DNA of 64,000 nt. Origin: Brevibacterium siliguriense. Lineage in GTDB: Bacteria; Actinomycetota; Actinomycetes; Actinomycetales; Brevibacteriaceae. Of the stretch, positions 8,942 through 17,884 are shown one piece after another. The translations under genes were made by a program, and so were the position numbers. Below the pieces are notes generated by a model, which did not search any database, was not told the DNA's origin, and saw only the letters and a program-made list of their open reading frames with translations. Location of the stretch: contig NZ_LT629766.1 of assembly GCF_900105315.1 (NCBI RefSeq), forward strand, positions 2,294,001-2,358,000. The letters run 5' to 3'. Within the stretch, counting starts at the first letter, position 1, and the number at the start of each line of letters is the position of its first letter.

Positions 8942-9418
8942 ATGCTGGAATCAGAAGGTTCGACTGAGCAGCTGGACAATCCGCTGGCGCTCGAGAGTCA
9001 GATCTGCTTCGCCCTGGCGGTGGCCTCCCGCGGAGTGATCGGCGCCTACCGGTCAGTGCTCGAACCGATCCATCTGACCCATCCGCAGTACCTGGTCATG
9101 CTTGCGCTGTGGCAGCACGAGAAGCTGCCGATCCGCGAGCTCGCTCGACTGCTGCGCCTTGAACCCGCGACCGTGTCCCCGCTGGTCAAACGCCTCGAAG
9201 CGCTGGACTATGTGACGAAGACGCGCAGCGAGAGCGATGAACGGATCGTCGAGGTCACGCTCACCGACACCGGCCGAGAGCTGCGCAGCACCGCCGAGGC
9301 GATCCCCGGGACGATGATGGCCAAGCTGGGCATGGACGCCGAGGGAGTGCGCGAACTGCACGCGGTGATGCAGAAGATCATCGCCTCCGTCGACGCCGCC
9401 GAGGCGGGCACGGACTGA
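8942..9418 (+). CDS. ohrR: OhrR-type MarR family organic-hydroperoxide sensor
   Basis: A winged-helix repressor of about 158 residues. The block SQICFALAVASRGVIGAY carries the single reactive Cys of OhrR near residue 22, and HPQYLVMLALWQHEKLPIRELA and EPATVSPLVKRLEAL match the helix-turn-helix. OhrR proteins repress ohr and release DNA when the Cys is oxidised by organic peroxides. No ohr gene lies next to it, so its target may be itself, the divergent small gene or something distant. A GTG at 8900 would add 14 residues; 8942 fits family length better, though GGAGG is 14 bases away. msrB nearby suits an oxidative-stress setting. Confidence 0.8.
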   Translation: MLESEGSTEQLDNPLALESQICFALAVASRGVIGAYRSVLEPIHLTHPQYLVMLALWQHEKLPIRELARLLRLEPATVSPLVKRLEALDYVTKTRSESDERIVEVTLTDTGRELRSTAEAIPGTMMAKLGMDAEGVRELHAVMQKIIASVDAAEAGTD

Positions 9419-9420
9419 AC

Positions 9421-9963
9421 TCAGCCCGCGGGGCGCTCCATCGGAGTGTGCTCGAGACCGTCCTCATCGAAGCGCGGTCCGTTCGGAGTGAAGCCGAAGG
9501 ATCCGTAGAGACGTTCGAGATGCGATTGTGCGTTGAGGGTCAGCGGCGAATCCGACCAGGCACCGACGATATCGGTGAGCAGCCGACGGCCCCAGCCCTG
9601 CCCGCGGGCGTCGGGATGGGTCGCGACGCGACTGATGCTGCGGGCCCCGGGCCGGGCTGCGGGTCCGTCGGGGACGTCGGACGGCAGCAGTCTGGCGTAG
9701 GCCCACGGTGAGAGGTCGCGTCCGTGCTCGGCTCCATGGGTGTCCGACATCGCCGTCGCCGGTCGCGGGTAGAATACGTGCAGAGTCTCCGGCAGGGTGT
9801 CGACTCCATCGGCGTCGAGGAAGACGCATTCCTGCTCGACAACGAAGGCGCGGGAACGAAGCTGTAGGATTCCGTAGAGCTCTGCGGGCCGGAGCTGATC
9901 GAAGGTCTTCACGACCAGCTCGGTCGCCTCGGCGATCTGAGTCGCTGTCGCCGTCTCAGGCAT
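9421..9963 (-). CDS. GNAT acetyltransferase, ElaA type
   Basis: A 180-residue Gcn5-related N-acetyltransferase. The opening TFDQLRPAELYGILQLRSRAFVVEQECVFLDADGVD is the ElaA signature, and RVATHPDARGQGWGRRLL holds the acetyl-CoA pyrophosphate-binding loop (Q/R-x-x-G-x-G/A form). The C-terminal SHLERLYGSFGF follows the fold. The ElaA substrate is unknown. The gene overlaps the msrB end by eight bases, so both are probably co-transcribed. It converges on ohrR with a two-base gap. Confidence 0.85.
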   Translation of the reverse strand: MPETATATQIAEATELVVKTFDQLRPAELYGILQLRSRAFVVEQECVFLDADGVDTLPETLHVFYPRPATAMSDTHGAEHGRDLSPWAYARLLPSDVPDGPAARPGARSISRVATHPDARGQGWGRRLLTDIVGAWSDSPLTLNAQSHLERLYGSFGFTPNGPRFDEDGLEHTPMERPAG

Positions 9964-10405
9964 CGGCGTCGGCGGGGTTGAGCTTCAGGGAGATCGAGTT
10001 GATGCAGTAGCGCTGGTCGGTGGGGGTGTCATAGCCCTCACCGGCGAAGACGTGTCCCATGTGCGAATCGCAGTTCGCACAGCGAACTTCGACGCGTTCC
10101 ATGCCCAGAGAGCTGTCGCGGATGTAGCGGACCCGGTCTTCGGCCAGGGGCGCGTAGAACGACGGCCATCCGCAGTGGGAGGTGAACTTCGTATCCGAAG
10201 GGAACAGGTCGGCTCCGCACGCGCGACACTGGTACATCCCCGCAGCCGTCTCCTCGTTGTACTCACCGGTGAAGGGACGTTCGGTCGCGCCCTGGCGCAG
10301 CACCGCGAACTCCTCGGGGCTGAGCACGTCCTGCCAGCGGATCTCCTCGGCCGCTGCCTGCTCGTTCGTCGAAGTTCCAGCGTTGATATCTGATGACTGA
10401 GTCAT
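9956..10405 (-). CDS. msrB: Peptide-methionine (R)-S-oxide reductase
   Basis: Repairs oxidised methionine (R-sulfoxide form) in proteins. The 149-residue protein has both zinc CxxC pairs (CRACG and CANC), the CGWPSFYAPL motif and the catalytic Cys in RYCINSISL near the C-terminus. The ATG has a good GGAGG site. It leads a two-gene operon with the GNAT enzyme and is divergent from the hydrolase at 10562. Confidence 0.96.
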   Translation of the reverse strand: MTQSSDINAGTSTNEQAAAEEIRWQDVLSPEEFAVLRQGATERPFTGEYNEETAAGMYQCRACGADLFPSDTKFTSHCGWPSFYAPLAEDRVRYIRDSSLGMERVEVRCANCDSHMGHVFAGEGYDTPTDQRYCINSISLKLNPADADA

Positions 10406-10561
10406 CGTGACCTCCGGTCTCTGTCAATGACGGTGTGTGCGGCGAGGAGGAGACGGTCTCCGCCTCTGCTGAGTGCAACAGCGAGCGGCACTCGCTCATT
10501 CCGCACAACAGCGTTTGGTGCCTGATCATTCCGTAGGCAACAATGAACACAGGAGGTTTTC

Positions 10562-11761
10562 ATGGTCCGCGACACGAAGTTCCCCGCTCGCCTGCTTGCC
10601 GTCGGTATCGGCGTCGGCGCCGGACTCGGTGCCCTGATCTCTGTGGCGTCGTCGGGCCTGGCAGCCTACTTCGCCCGCAAGATCATCGTTCCGGAGAACG
10701 CCCCGGAAGAACTCGACATTCTGCACATCGATGGTTTTCCGCCGAATATGCGCATCCATCTGCCCGCCGATGAGGAGACCACGGTGCCGGGCACCTACGG
10801 CCTCTACTTCAAACAGGGTTCGGGGCACGCGGTGATCGGCGATATCATCGAATACGATCCGCGCTCACGTACCGTCTCCCGAGAGATCCTGTCGGTGACC
10901 CGCGGTGATATCCGCCGGGCCTGGCGGGGACGCTGGACCGGAGTCGTCTACCCCGATCCGATCGCGGCCGGAGTGAACTTCGAAGACATCGAGATCCGCT
11001 CCGATGCCGGGAACCTGCCCGCATGGCTGCTGCCGACCGATCATCCGGAGCCGCAGGACACCTGGGCGATCCTCATCCACGGCCGTGCCAGCACCCGCGC
11101 CGAAGGCCTGCGCGCCGCTCCCGTGCTCAACACCCTCGGCGTGCCCGCGATCGCCATGTCCTACCGCAATGACGCCGAGGTGCGGGTGGAGACCACATCC
11201 CGCTACGGACTCGGCGACACCGAATGGATCGACGTCGACGCGGCCATTGACTTCGCCGTCTCACGCGGGGCGAAGAACGTCGTCCTCTTCGGCTGGTCGA
11301 TGGGCGGGGCTATCGCCCTGCAGGCGGCATCCCGCGGACGCAACCGCAGATTCGTCACCTCACTGGTCCTCGACGGGCCCGTCGTCGACTGGGTGAATGT
11401 GCTCGACGATCAGGCGAAGAAGAACATGCTGCCGACGCCGGTCGCGAAACTCACTCTCGAAATGATCACACAGCCGTGGGCCCGACCGATCACCGGTCTG
11501 GAGACCCCGCTCGACCTCGATCGCATGGACTGGGTGACCCGCGCCGCCGAACTCGATGTGCCCGTGCTGCTCATCCACTCCGATGACGACGAGTTCGTCC
11601 CCTCCGGTCCATCACACGCCCTGGCAGGGGTCAGACGGGACCTGGTGACGATGCCCTCGTACAGCAAGGCCCATCACACGAAGGAATGGAACATCGACCC
11701 GGTGCGCTGGGAAGACGATGTCGCGAACTTCCTCGAGGCGAAGATCCTGCCCAAGGACTGA
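10562..11761 (+). CDS. Membrane-anchored alpha/beta hydrolase
   Basis: A 399-residue serine hydrolase of unknown substrate. One N-terminal hydrophobic helix (residues 10-35) suggests a membrane anchor. The catalytic triad is visible: Ser in GWSMGG, Asp in LLIHSDDDEFVP and His in YSKAHHTKEW. The oxyanion strand is WAILIHGRAS. About 130 residues between the anchor and the hydrolase core form an extra N-terminal domain. It is preceded by an excellent AGGAGG site. It converges on the penicillin-acylase gene with an 11-base gap and is probably transcribed alone. Confidence 0.85.
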   Translation: MVRDTKFPARLLAVGIGVGAGLGALISVASSGLAAYFARKIIVPENAPEELDILHIDGFPPNMRIHLPADEETTVPGTYGLYFKQGSGHAVIGDIIEYDPRSRTVSREILSVTRGDIRRAWRGRWTGVVYPDPIAAGVNFEDIEIRSDAGNLPAWLLPTDHPEPQDTWAILIHGRASTRAEGLRAAPVLNTLGVPAIAMSYRNDAEVRVETTSRYGLGDTEWIDVDAAIDFAVSRGAKNVVLFGWSMGGAIALQAASRGRNRRFVTSLVLDGPVVDWVNVLDDQAKKNMLPTPVAKLTLEMITQPWARPITGLETPLDLDRMDWVTRAAELDVPVLLIHSDDDEFVPSGPSHALAGVRRDLVTMPSYSKAHHTKEWNIDPVRWEDDVANFLEAKILPKD

Positions 11762-11771
11762 CAGCCAGCAA

Positions 11772-14483
11772 TCAGGGTTCGAGCCTGAGCGTGTCCTCTG
11801 CCGCTGCCTCCACGGCCTGCTTCGAATACGGCCAGGGGCGATTGACGTTGGCCGCCCAGTCATTGGTCTGATCGTCGTAGTGCGGGTGGAAGGCATGCCC
11901 CGAGGCGCCCGTGAGGTTGATCCAGTTCGAGGCGTCGAAGTTCGACAGATCGACCGTCTGCCGCATCGACGGCACCCAGTTCGTCTCATAGCCGACCGAG
12001 GCGTCCCAGCCAGTGGCATGGACGACTCCCGAACCGCCGGAGACCTCATAGGGACCGCGGTTGAACAGCTTCTCCACCGGTGTGATCCCGGATTCGCCGA
12101 GGCTGGCGTTGCGGACCGTCAGCCGGTGCAGGATTCCCCACCGCCACGTCACGGGTTCGGGTCCCAGCAGGTCCTCGGTCTCCGCCCAGGCCGACTTCAT
12201 GGCCCTGCGCAGTGCCTCGTCTCGTCCTTCGACGCCCTCGCTCGTCCACCACTGAGAGTCCGGGTCGTCGAGCAGTTCCGAGAGCACGAGATACCAGCGT
12301 GAACCACCGGAGGGGGACACGCCTTCGGGCAGCTTCGAGCTGATCGTCTGCTCGAGCAGCGTCTTCGTGAGGACATTGAAGTAGGCGGCCCCGGCACTGC
12401 TGGCGGAATCGAAGCCGTTCCACTGCTTCAGCAGCTTCTTCGCCTCGAGAATGTCCTCGTCGCCGTGGGAGTGGATCTTGACCGCCGCGGGTACGAGCTT
12501 CGCGGCGAACGGATTCTGGTCGTCGCTCTGGATCTCCGCCATGTCCGCCGGTCGCAGCTTCCGCCCCTCGGCGACGGCGTCCTTGATGCGCTTCGTGATG
12601 CGTCGGGCGCGATCTCCGTAGTCGAACCCCTGGCCCAGCTGCACCGTCTCACCGGGGGAGGCGACGGGATTGTTCGCCGTGACGATCCAACCGCGCTCGG
12701 GGTTGTACAGGCTCGGCAGATCCTCGAAGTCGATCCAGCCCTGCCAGTCCTCCTCGGACTTCCAACCCCGGCGGGGCACGGTGCCGTCGGCCTTTCCGCG
12801 GCGCGGGATCATCCCGGGGACCTGATAGCCGATATTGCCGGCGACATCGGCGTAGACGAGGTTCTGCGAGGGTGCGTCGAACAGAGAGGCCGCATGCCGG
12901 AACTCCTGCCAGTTCGTGGCCTTGTTGATGGCGAACACCGCCGAGGCGGTCCTGCCCGGACGCAGAGCCGTCCAATCGAGGGCGAGCCCGTAATGCTCCT
13001 CGGCCGGTCCCGATTTCGGATCCTCGGAATCCGCCCCGGTCGTCGAATCGAGCACCTTCCGGTAGGTGCCGTCGAGCTTCGACACCAGCGGACCGTTGCG
13101 AGTGGAGCGGATGGAGATCTCACGCGAGTCCTCGCCGGCGACCTCGATCGTCTCCTTGCGGACCTGCAGCGGTTCGTCACCGTCGTCGTGGATGACCTTT
13201 CCATCGCGGATCTTCTCCACCACGAGGTCGGTGACATCGGCTCCGAGGTTCGTCAGCCCCCAGGCGATCGACTGATTGTGGCCGATGACGACGCCGGGCA
13301 GTCCGGAGAAGGAGAACCCGGTGACATCGAAGGGACACTCATCGGTGACCTTCTTGCACCGCAGACCCACCTGGTACCAGACCGAGGGCATCGCCGGGGC
13401 GAGATGCGGGTCATTGGACAGGAGCGGTCGACCGGTGCTCGTGTGCTCCCCGGAGATCACCCACGAGTTAGACCCGATATCGTCACTGTTCTGTCCCAGC
13501 ATCTGCGGCAGCGATGAGACGGTGTCCCGCAGTTCGAGGAGATCATCGGCCGGCGGTGCCGCCTCGGTGTCGGTGCTCCCCGATGGGGGCGCCCCGGTCA
13601 CGGAACCACCGGCATTGGCCTGATCGTCGGACTGTGCCCGATCGTCAGGCTGCCCGGGGGCCGCCTCGTCGACATCGTCGCCGTTGCGGTTCTTCGGGGC
13701 CTTCTGACCGGCCTTGCCGCCGAGGATCGTCGGCCGGGTGGCGTACGGGTAATCGGGATAGAGCGAGGCCATCTGCTCGTCGCTCAGTTCCGAACTGAGG
13801 ATCGACCGGTCGATCTCGTCCTCGAGATTCGATCGCAGATCCCAGGCCATGGCCTTGAGCCACGCGACGCTGTCGACCGGAGTCCATTCCTCGACATCGG
13901 TGCTGCCGGACTCCAATCCTAGGACGGCGTATTCGAGGGACAGTTCGGTGGGGGACTTGTCCTTGATGTAGGCGTTGACGCCGTCCGCGTAGGCCTCGTA
14001 GTAGCTCAGACTCGTCTTGTCGAGCTTCTTCACTTCCTGCTCGGCGACCTTCCGCCAGCCGAGAGTTCGGATGAAAGTGTCGGTGCCCAGCTGGGATCTG
14101 CCGAAGAGTTCGGAGAGACGTCCTGCGGTGACGTGGCGGCGGAAGTCCATCTCCCAGAACCTGTCCTGGGCGTGGACGAATCCCTGGGCCAGGAACAGGT
14201 CGTGGGCGGTTTCGGCCTCGATGGTCGGGACACCCGACTCGTCGCGGTTGACGGTGACCGGCGCGTCGAGCCCCGGCAGTGAGATCTCACCATCGGTGGT
14301 CGGGAAGGACCGGCGGACGAGGAACAGTCCGACGAGGGCGAGGATGAGAGCGAGGACGAGGACTCCGGCGATGACTCGCAGCAGCACACGTGCACTGACC
14401 GAGAGGTTGGAACCGCTGGCTGGGCGGAGCACCTTGAGCAATGCGCTCGATTCTTTCTCATTCTGCGCATCGGGTGCCGCCAT
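11772..14483 (-). CDS. Penicillin acylase family Ntn hydrolase, membrane-anchored
   Basis: A 903-residue amidase of the penicillin amidase family; such enzymes self-cleave and use the new N-terminal Ser to hydrolyse amide bonds in beta-lactams, acyl-homoserine lactones or cyclic lipopeptides. A transmembrane helix lies at about residues 33-60. The A-chain has AQGFVHAQDRFWEMDFRR. The probable processing Ser is near residue 338 (SNSWVISGEHTSTGRPLLSNDPHL), after a polar low-complexity stretch that fits a spacer peptide. The ATG at 14483 is chosen for its GAAGGAG site; the frame opens 25 codons earlier. The substrate cannot be told. Confidence 0.9.
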   Translation of the reverse strand: MAAPDAQNEKESSALLKVLRPASGSNLSVSARVLLRVIAGVLVLALILALVGLFLVRRSFPTTDGEISLPGLDAPVTVNRDESGVPTIEAETAHDLFLAQGFVHAQDRFWEMDFRRHVTAGRLSELFGRSQLGTDTFIRTLGWRKVAEQEVKKLDKTSLSYYEAYADGVNAYIKDKSPTELSLEYAVLGLESGSTDVEEWTPVDSVAWLKAMAWDLRSNLEDEIDRSILSSELSDEQMASLYPDYPYATRPTILGGKAGQKAPKNRNGDDVDEAAPGQPDDRAQSDDQANAGGSVTGAPPSGSTDTEAAPPADDLLELRDTVSSLPQMLGQNSDDIGSNSWVISGEHTSTGRPLLSNDPHLAPAMPSVWYQVGLRCKKVTDECPFDVTGFSFSGLPGVVIGHNQSIAWGLTNLGADVTDLVVEKIRDGKVIHDDGDEPLQVRKETIEVAGEDSREISIRSTRNGPLVSKLDGTYRKVLDSTTGADSEDPKSGPAEEHYGLALDWTALRPGRTASAVFAINKATNWQEFRHAASLFDAPSQNLVYADVAGNIGYQVPGMIPRRGKADGTVPRRGWKSEEDWQGWIDFEDLPSLYNPERGWIVTANNPVASPGETVQLGQGFDYGDRARRITKRIKDAVAEGRKLRPADMAEIQSDDQNPFAAKLVPAAVKIHSHGDEDILEAKKLLKQWNGFDSASSAGAAYFNVLTKTLLEQTISSKLPEGVSPSGGSRWYLVLSELLDDPDSQWWTSEGVEGRDEALRRAMKSAWAETEDLLGPEPVTWRWGILHRLTVRNASLGESGITPVEKLFNRGPYEVSGGSGVVHATGWDASVGYETNWVPSMRQTVDLSNFDASNWINLTGASGHAFHPHYDDQTNDWAANVNRPWPYSKQAVEAAAEDTLRLEP

Positions 14484-14517
14484 GAGTCTCCTTCGGCTGT
14501 CCTGAAAGTTTCGGTTC

Positions 14518-15372
14518 TCAGCAAGTATAGGTGTCAGGAAGCTTGGGTCTGTGGACAAAAGTCACGAGAACGACGGAGATCATCATGAGAAGGAACCAGG
14601 CCACCAGCTTCGTCAGCGGCACCAGATGCCAGCCGTCGTCCTGACTCGGGTACAGCCAGGCCCCGGCCGCGGTCCCGATGTTCTCGGCCACCCAGATGAA
14701 GAAGGCGACGAGGACGAAGGCCAGCAGCACCGGCATGGTCAGGGTCCTGCGATGGATATGGAAGTACATGCGGCAGCGGAAGAAGACGATCACGGTGGCC
14801 AACACGAGGACGAGTCGGACGTCGACGATGAAGTGGTGTGTGAAGAAGTTGACGTAGATGGCGGCGGCGATGATCACGGTCAGCCACCTCGGCGGGTAAT
14901 GGCTGAACCTCAGGTCGAAGAGGCGATGCACGCGGGCGATATAGGAGCCGACGGCGGCGTACATGAACCCGGTGAACAGCGGCACGGCACCGATGTGCAG
15001 GATGCCGCCGGGGGCGTAGTTCCACGAGCCGACGGCGGTTTTGAAGATCTCCATTCCGGTGCCGACGATGTGGAAGACGATGATGACGATGAGTTCGCAG
15101 CCGGTCTCCAGTCGGGCGGCGAGCATGCCGATCTGGATGAGCACGGCGACGATGACGAGGAAGTCGTTCTGGGCCACCGACGCGTCGGATGGATAGAACC
15201 ACGAGGTGGCGATGATCGCTGCGAGCATGAGCGCGCCGAAGAGGCACGCCCAGGCCTGTTTGATTCCGAAGGCGAGGAACTCCCGGACGCCGGTGGGAAC
15301 CCGGGGCAGCAGCCTGTCGGCGAAGGCATCGAGGACGGCCTCGAGTCGTGTCAGTTCGCTGCGATCGGCCAT
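14518..15372 (-). CDS. DUF817 family membrane protein
   Basis: A 284-residue, very hydrophobic protein with about eight transmembrane helices, matching DUF817. Conserved polar spots such as GTGMEIFKTAVGSWNYAP and ENIGTAAGAWLYP are typical. No function is established for the family. The ATG at 15372 (GAAGGA just upstream) is preferred over a longer frame to 15525. It lies upstream of and in the same direction as the penicillin-acylase gene with a 34-base gap, so they may form an operon. Confidence 0.85.
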   Translation of the reverse strand: MADRSELTRLEAVLDAFADRLLPRVPTGVREFLAFGIKQAWACLFGALMLAAIIATSWFYPSDASVAQNDFLVIVAVLIQIGMLAARLETGCELIVIIVFHIVGTGMEIFKTAVGSWNYAPGGILHIGAVPLFTGFMYAAVGSYIARVHRLFDLRFSHYPPRWLTVIIAAAIYVNFFTHHFIVDVRLVLVLATVIVFFRCRMYFHIHRRTLTMPVLLAFVLVAFFIWVAENIGTAAGAWLYPSQDDGWHLVPLTKLVAWFLLMMISVVLVTFVHRPKLPDTYTC

Positions 15373-15536
15373 AGGTGTCCTTCGGCGGGGAAGCGGGGGT
15401 GCAGTGCCAGCGTATCGTGGACTGCTGTGGACAAGATCCGACAGAACTTCGAACACGGGTACATGACCTATACGAAGAGTCAGGTCGTCAAGGTCCATCT
15501 CACCTGACCGACGCTGTCCGGACATAGACTGCCGTC

Positions 15537-16276
15537 ATGCACATCCTTCTCTTCGGCGCCTCCGGCCATGTCGGGGCCGGGCTCGCTCGGCTGCTCAGTC
15601 CGCACCACACGGTCACCGGGATCGTGCGTCATCGTCCGAAAACGGAGACGGCGTTCGAACCGGTGATCGTGCCGGACTGGGTGGACGAACCGGAGTCGGT
15701 CACCTCGGGGCTCGCCTCCGCCGGTCGCCCCCGGTCGATGCCGTCATCGCCGCCATCGGCGGGTGGTATATCGACCAGCCGGTGCTCGATCGGGGTCTGG
15801 CGAAGTTCGATGAAGACTATGACTCCTACCTGCGCGGGCACTTCACTGCGTGTGCGATCTCGCAGAGCCTGGCCACCGAACGGTCCAAGGCGGCAGGCCC
15901 GTCGTCCGACCGTTCTGCCGACCCGTCGACTGACCGCTCATCGGCAGCAGGACCGGCATCCACCCGATTCGTCCACCTGGCCCTCAACGGGGTCGCCAGT
16001 ATCGAGGCGCTCGCCGGGTCCGGGGCGATCAGCGTCTTCGGGGCCGCGCAGAAGATGCTCATTGAGGTCGCCGCGACGGAATCGACGACCGTGGACTTTC
16101 GGGAGCTGCGGATCATGGCCCCCATCGGCGGCGATGATCGCAATGATCTGACCGGGGGAGTCGACACCGTCCCCCTCGCCGAGGTGGCCGAAGCGCTGAT
16201 CCCGATCCTGCACTCACCCGAACGCTTCACCGTGAGCACGGAGATCCACGCGGACGCTGAGCGACCAGAAGGCTGA
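15537..16276 (+). pseudogene. NAD(P)-binding short-chain dehydrogenase-like gene with single-base frameshift
   Basis: The first frame begins with a Rossmann motif (LLFGASGHVGAGLARLL) and runs to about base 15730. The homologous continuation (AVIAAIGGWYIDQPVLDRG ... FVHLALNGVASIEALAG ... PIGGDDRNDLTGG) lies in the -1 frame up to 16276. The break falls at the C5 run 15728-15732, as if one C were missing. A polar Ser/Asp-rich insert lies around 15880-15955. A TAGACT box ends six bases before the ATG, so the mRNA would be leaderless. Either a recent loss of function or a base-calling error; the rest of both halves looks intact. Confidence 0.75.
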
Positions 16277-16291
16277 GCCTCAGCCTAGGGT

Positions 16292-16938
16292 TCAGGCTCG
16301 GCGGTAGCGGAGGAAGACCTGGTCATCCTCCGTGCGCACATCGACGAGGTGCATATCGATTTTCGCCTCGAATCCGGAGAAGTGGCTGCCGGTCGTGCGG
16401 ATATAGTGCGGACTCACACTCAGATGCAGCTCTGCTCCCGGATAGTGCTCGAGCAGCCGGAACGCGAGGTTCGGACCCGATTCGCACAGAAGCACCACCT
16501 CGTCGCTTGGTGCCGAGTCCGTCCTGTTGGAGGACGCCTCATTCTCTCCCGTGGACGACTCTGTCTGGGCAGAGCGGGACTGCCGCGATTCGGGGATGGG
16601 GCCGTCGGCAGTGAGGCGGCCACCTCGGTGATGGTGTCGGCACTGAAATGCTGGGCGCGATAGTCGAGACCGTGAGCGTCGAGCTCGCTCTGCAGGGACT
16701 CCGGATCGGATTCGGTGAGCACGTACACGGGCGTGTGCTCCAGCGTCTTGCCGGCGGCGTTGATGACGGGCAGCTGCGGATTCAGCGCGGTGCGGCGGTC
16801 GATGATGATCGCATTCGCGCTGCGGCGCAGAGCGAGGAAGTGCCGGAAATCAGCGTCTGTGGACACTCCGGTCGACCAATCGTCTTCGGCGAATGATCCG
16901 TTGATCGACTGGACGAGGGAGATGATGAGACGGCGCAC
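16292..16938 (-). pseudogene. RibD C-terminal (dihydrofolate reductase-like) domain gene with frameshift
   Basis: The start (LIISLVQSINGSFAEDDWS ... RRSANAIIIDRRTALNPQLPV) is a RibD_C/DHFR-like reductase fold. After about base 16620 the frame turns Pro/Arg-rich and loses homology, while the neighbouring frame reads EVVLLCESGPNLAFRLLEHY ... LHLSVSPHYIRTTGSHF to 16292, the expected C-terminal half. A single missing base between about 16500 and 16625 explains it. The join lies in a polar Ser/Asn/Asp-rich linker, so the exact point is unclear. It converges on the frameshifted gene at 15537-16276. Confidence 0.7.
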
Positions 16939-16969
16939 GGGATCCTGCCCTTCTGCTGCTTCGGGTCTG

Positions 16970-17824
16970 CTATTTCTTCAGTTCGGGCGCCGGGCCCATG
17001 GCGATGCGCGGGTGGGCGTCGGGATCGATGGTGCGCATGATCCACTTGAGGTCCGCCTCGTCGAGGGTGACGCAGCCGTTCGTACCCGAATCGTGGTCGA
17101 GGTGAAGCCAGATTCCGCCGCCCCTGTCCCAGCCCAGCGGTCGCGTCTTGTCCGTGGGCGGGGTGCCGGGCCTGCGGTTGTAGTCGATGGCGATGATGTA
17201 GTCGAACACCGATTCGTAGTCCGCCCCATAGGCCACCGTCGCCGAGGAGGGCAGACGATCATCCTGGGTGTACGGCAGATCGGTGCCCGGGTTCGCCTTG
17301 AAACCGCCGGCGTCGCTGAGCGTGAACACGCCGATCGGGGTGGTTTTGTCGCCTTCGCGGTGATCCTTCAGCCAGCCCTTGGAACCGTTGTGAGTGTCGA
17401 ACGTCTTGAGCTTCTTCCACTTCTTGTCCGTGAACTCAAAGAAGCTCAGGCTCGACTTCTCGGACTTCGCCGTCGGCGAGGTCGCGACGAGGACCTGCGA
17501 GGTCTCTGCCGGGATCTGGTCCGTGAACTCCTTCGTCAGGCCGGGGACAGGGACGGGATGGGCCGGCCCGGTCGCCTCGGCGCCGGACTGATCGCCGGAC
17601 TGTTCTGCTGTGGTCGAAGATGAGTCATCGCCGGTGGGGGAATCCTGAGCGGGAGCCGCGAAATCACCGAAACCAGTCTGCTGGGCGGGAGCGGCGAAGT
17701 CAGCGGACTCGCCTGTTGCGGAATCAACCGTGCCGTCGCCGTCATCGGCACCGCAGGCGGTCACCAGCAGAGCGCATGCGAGGAGCGCGGGCAGCCCCGC
17801 GCGCCGGTAGACTCCATTGGACAT
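16970..17824 (-). CDS. L,D-transpeptidase (YkuD) lipoprotein
   Basis: A 284-residue exported protein. A lipoprotein signal ends in the lipobox LVTAC, followed by a roughly 85-residue Ser/Asp/Gln-rich tether. The C-terminal domain has the L,D-transpeptidase active site, a conserved His then S-G-T-N-G-C-V (HLDHDSGTNGCVTL), the form of the HxxxSxGC motif with its catalytic Cys. Such enzymes make 3-3 cross-links in peptidoglycan or only act as putative carboxypeptidases. It is divergent from the membrane protein at 17885. Export and acylation are inferred from the signal. Confidence 0.88.
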   Translation of the reverse strand: MSNGVYRRAGLPALLACALLVTACGADDGDGTVDSATGESADFAAPAQQTGFGDFAAPAQDSPTGDDSSSTTAEQSGDQSGAEATGPAHPVPVPGLTKEFTDQIPAETSQVLVATSPTAKSEKSSLSFFEFTDKKWKKLKTFDTHNGSKGWLKDHREGDKTTPIGVFTLSDAGGFKANPGTDLPYTQDDRLPSSATVAYGADYESVFDYIIAIDYNRRPGTPPTDKTRPLGWDRGGGIWLHLDHDSGTNGCVTLDEADLKWIMRTIDPDAHPRIAMGPAPELKK

Positions 17825-17884
17825 GAGGTCATCATCTCACGAGGTCTGAGAACTCGCAGGCAGCGACTATGCGAAAATGACCTC

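Noticed and set aside
12465-13517. A 350-codon frame antisense to the penicillin-acylase gene.
   Set aside because: No ribosome site or domain; the minus-strand enzyme is complete.
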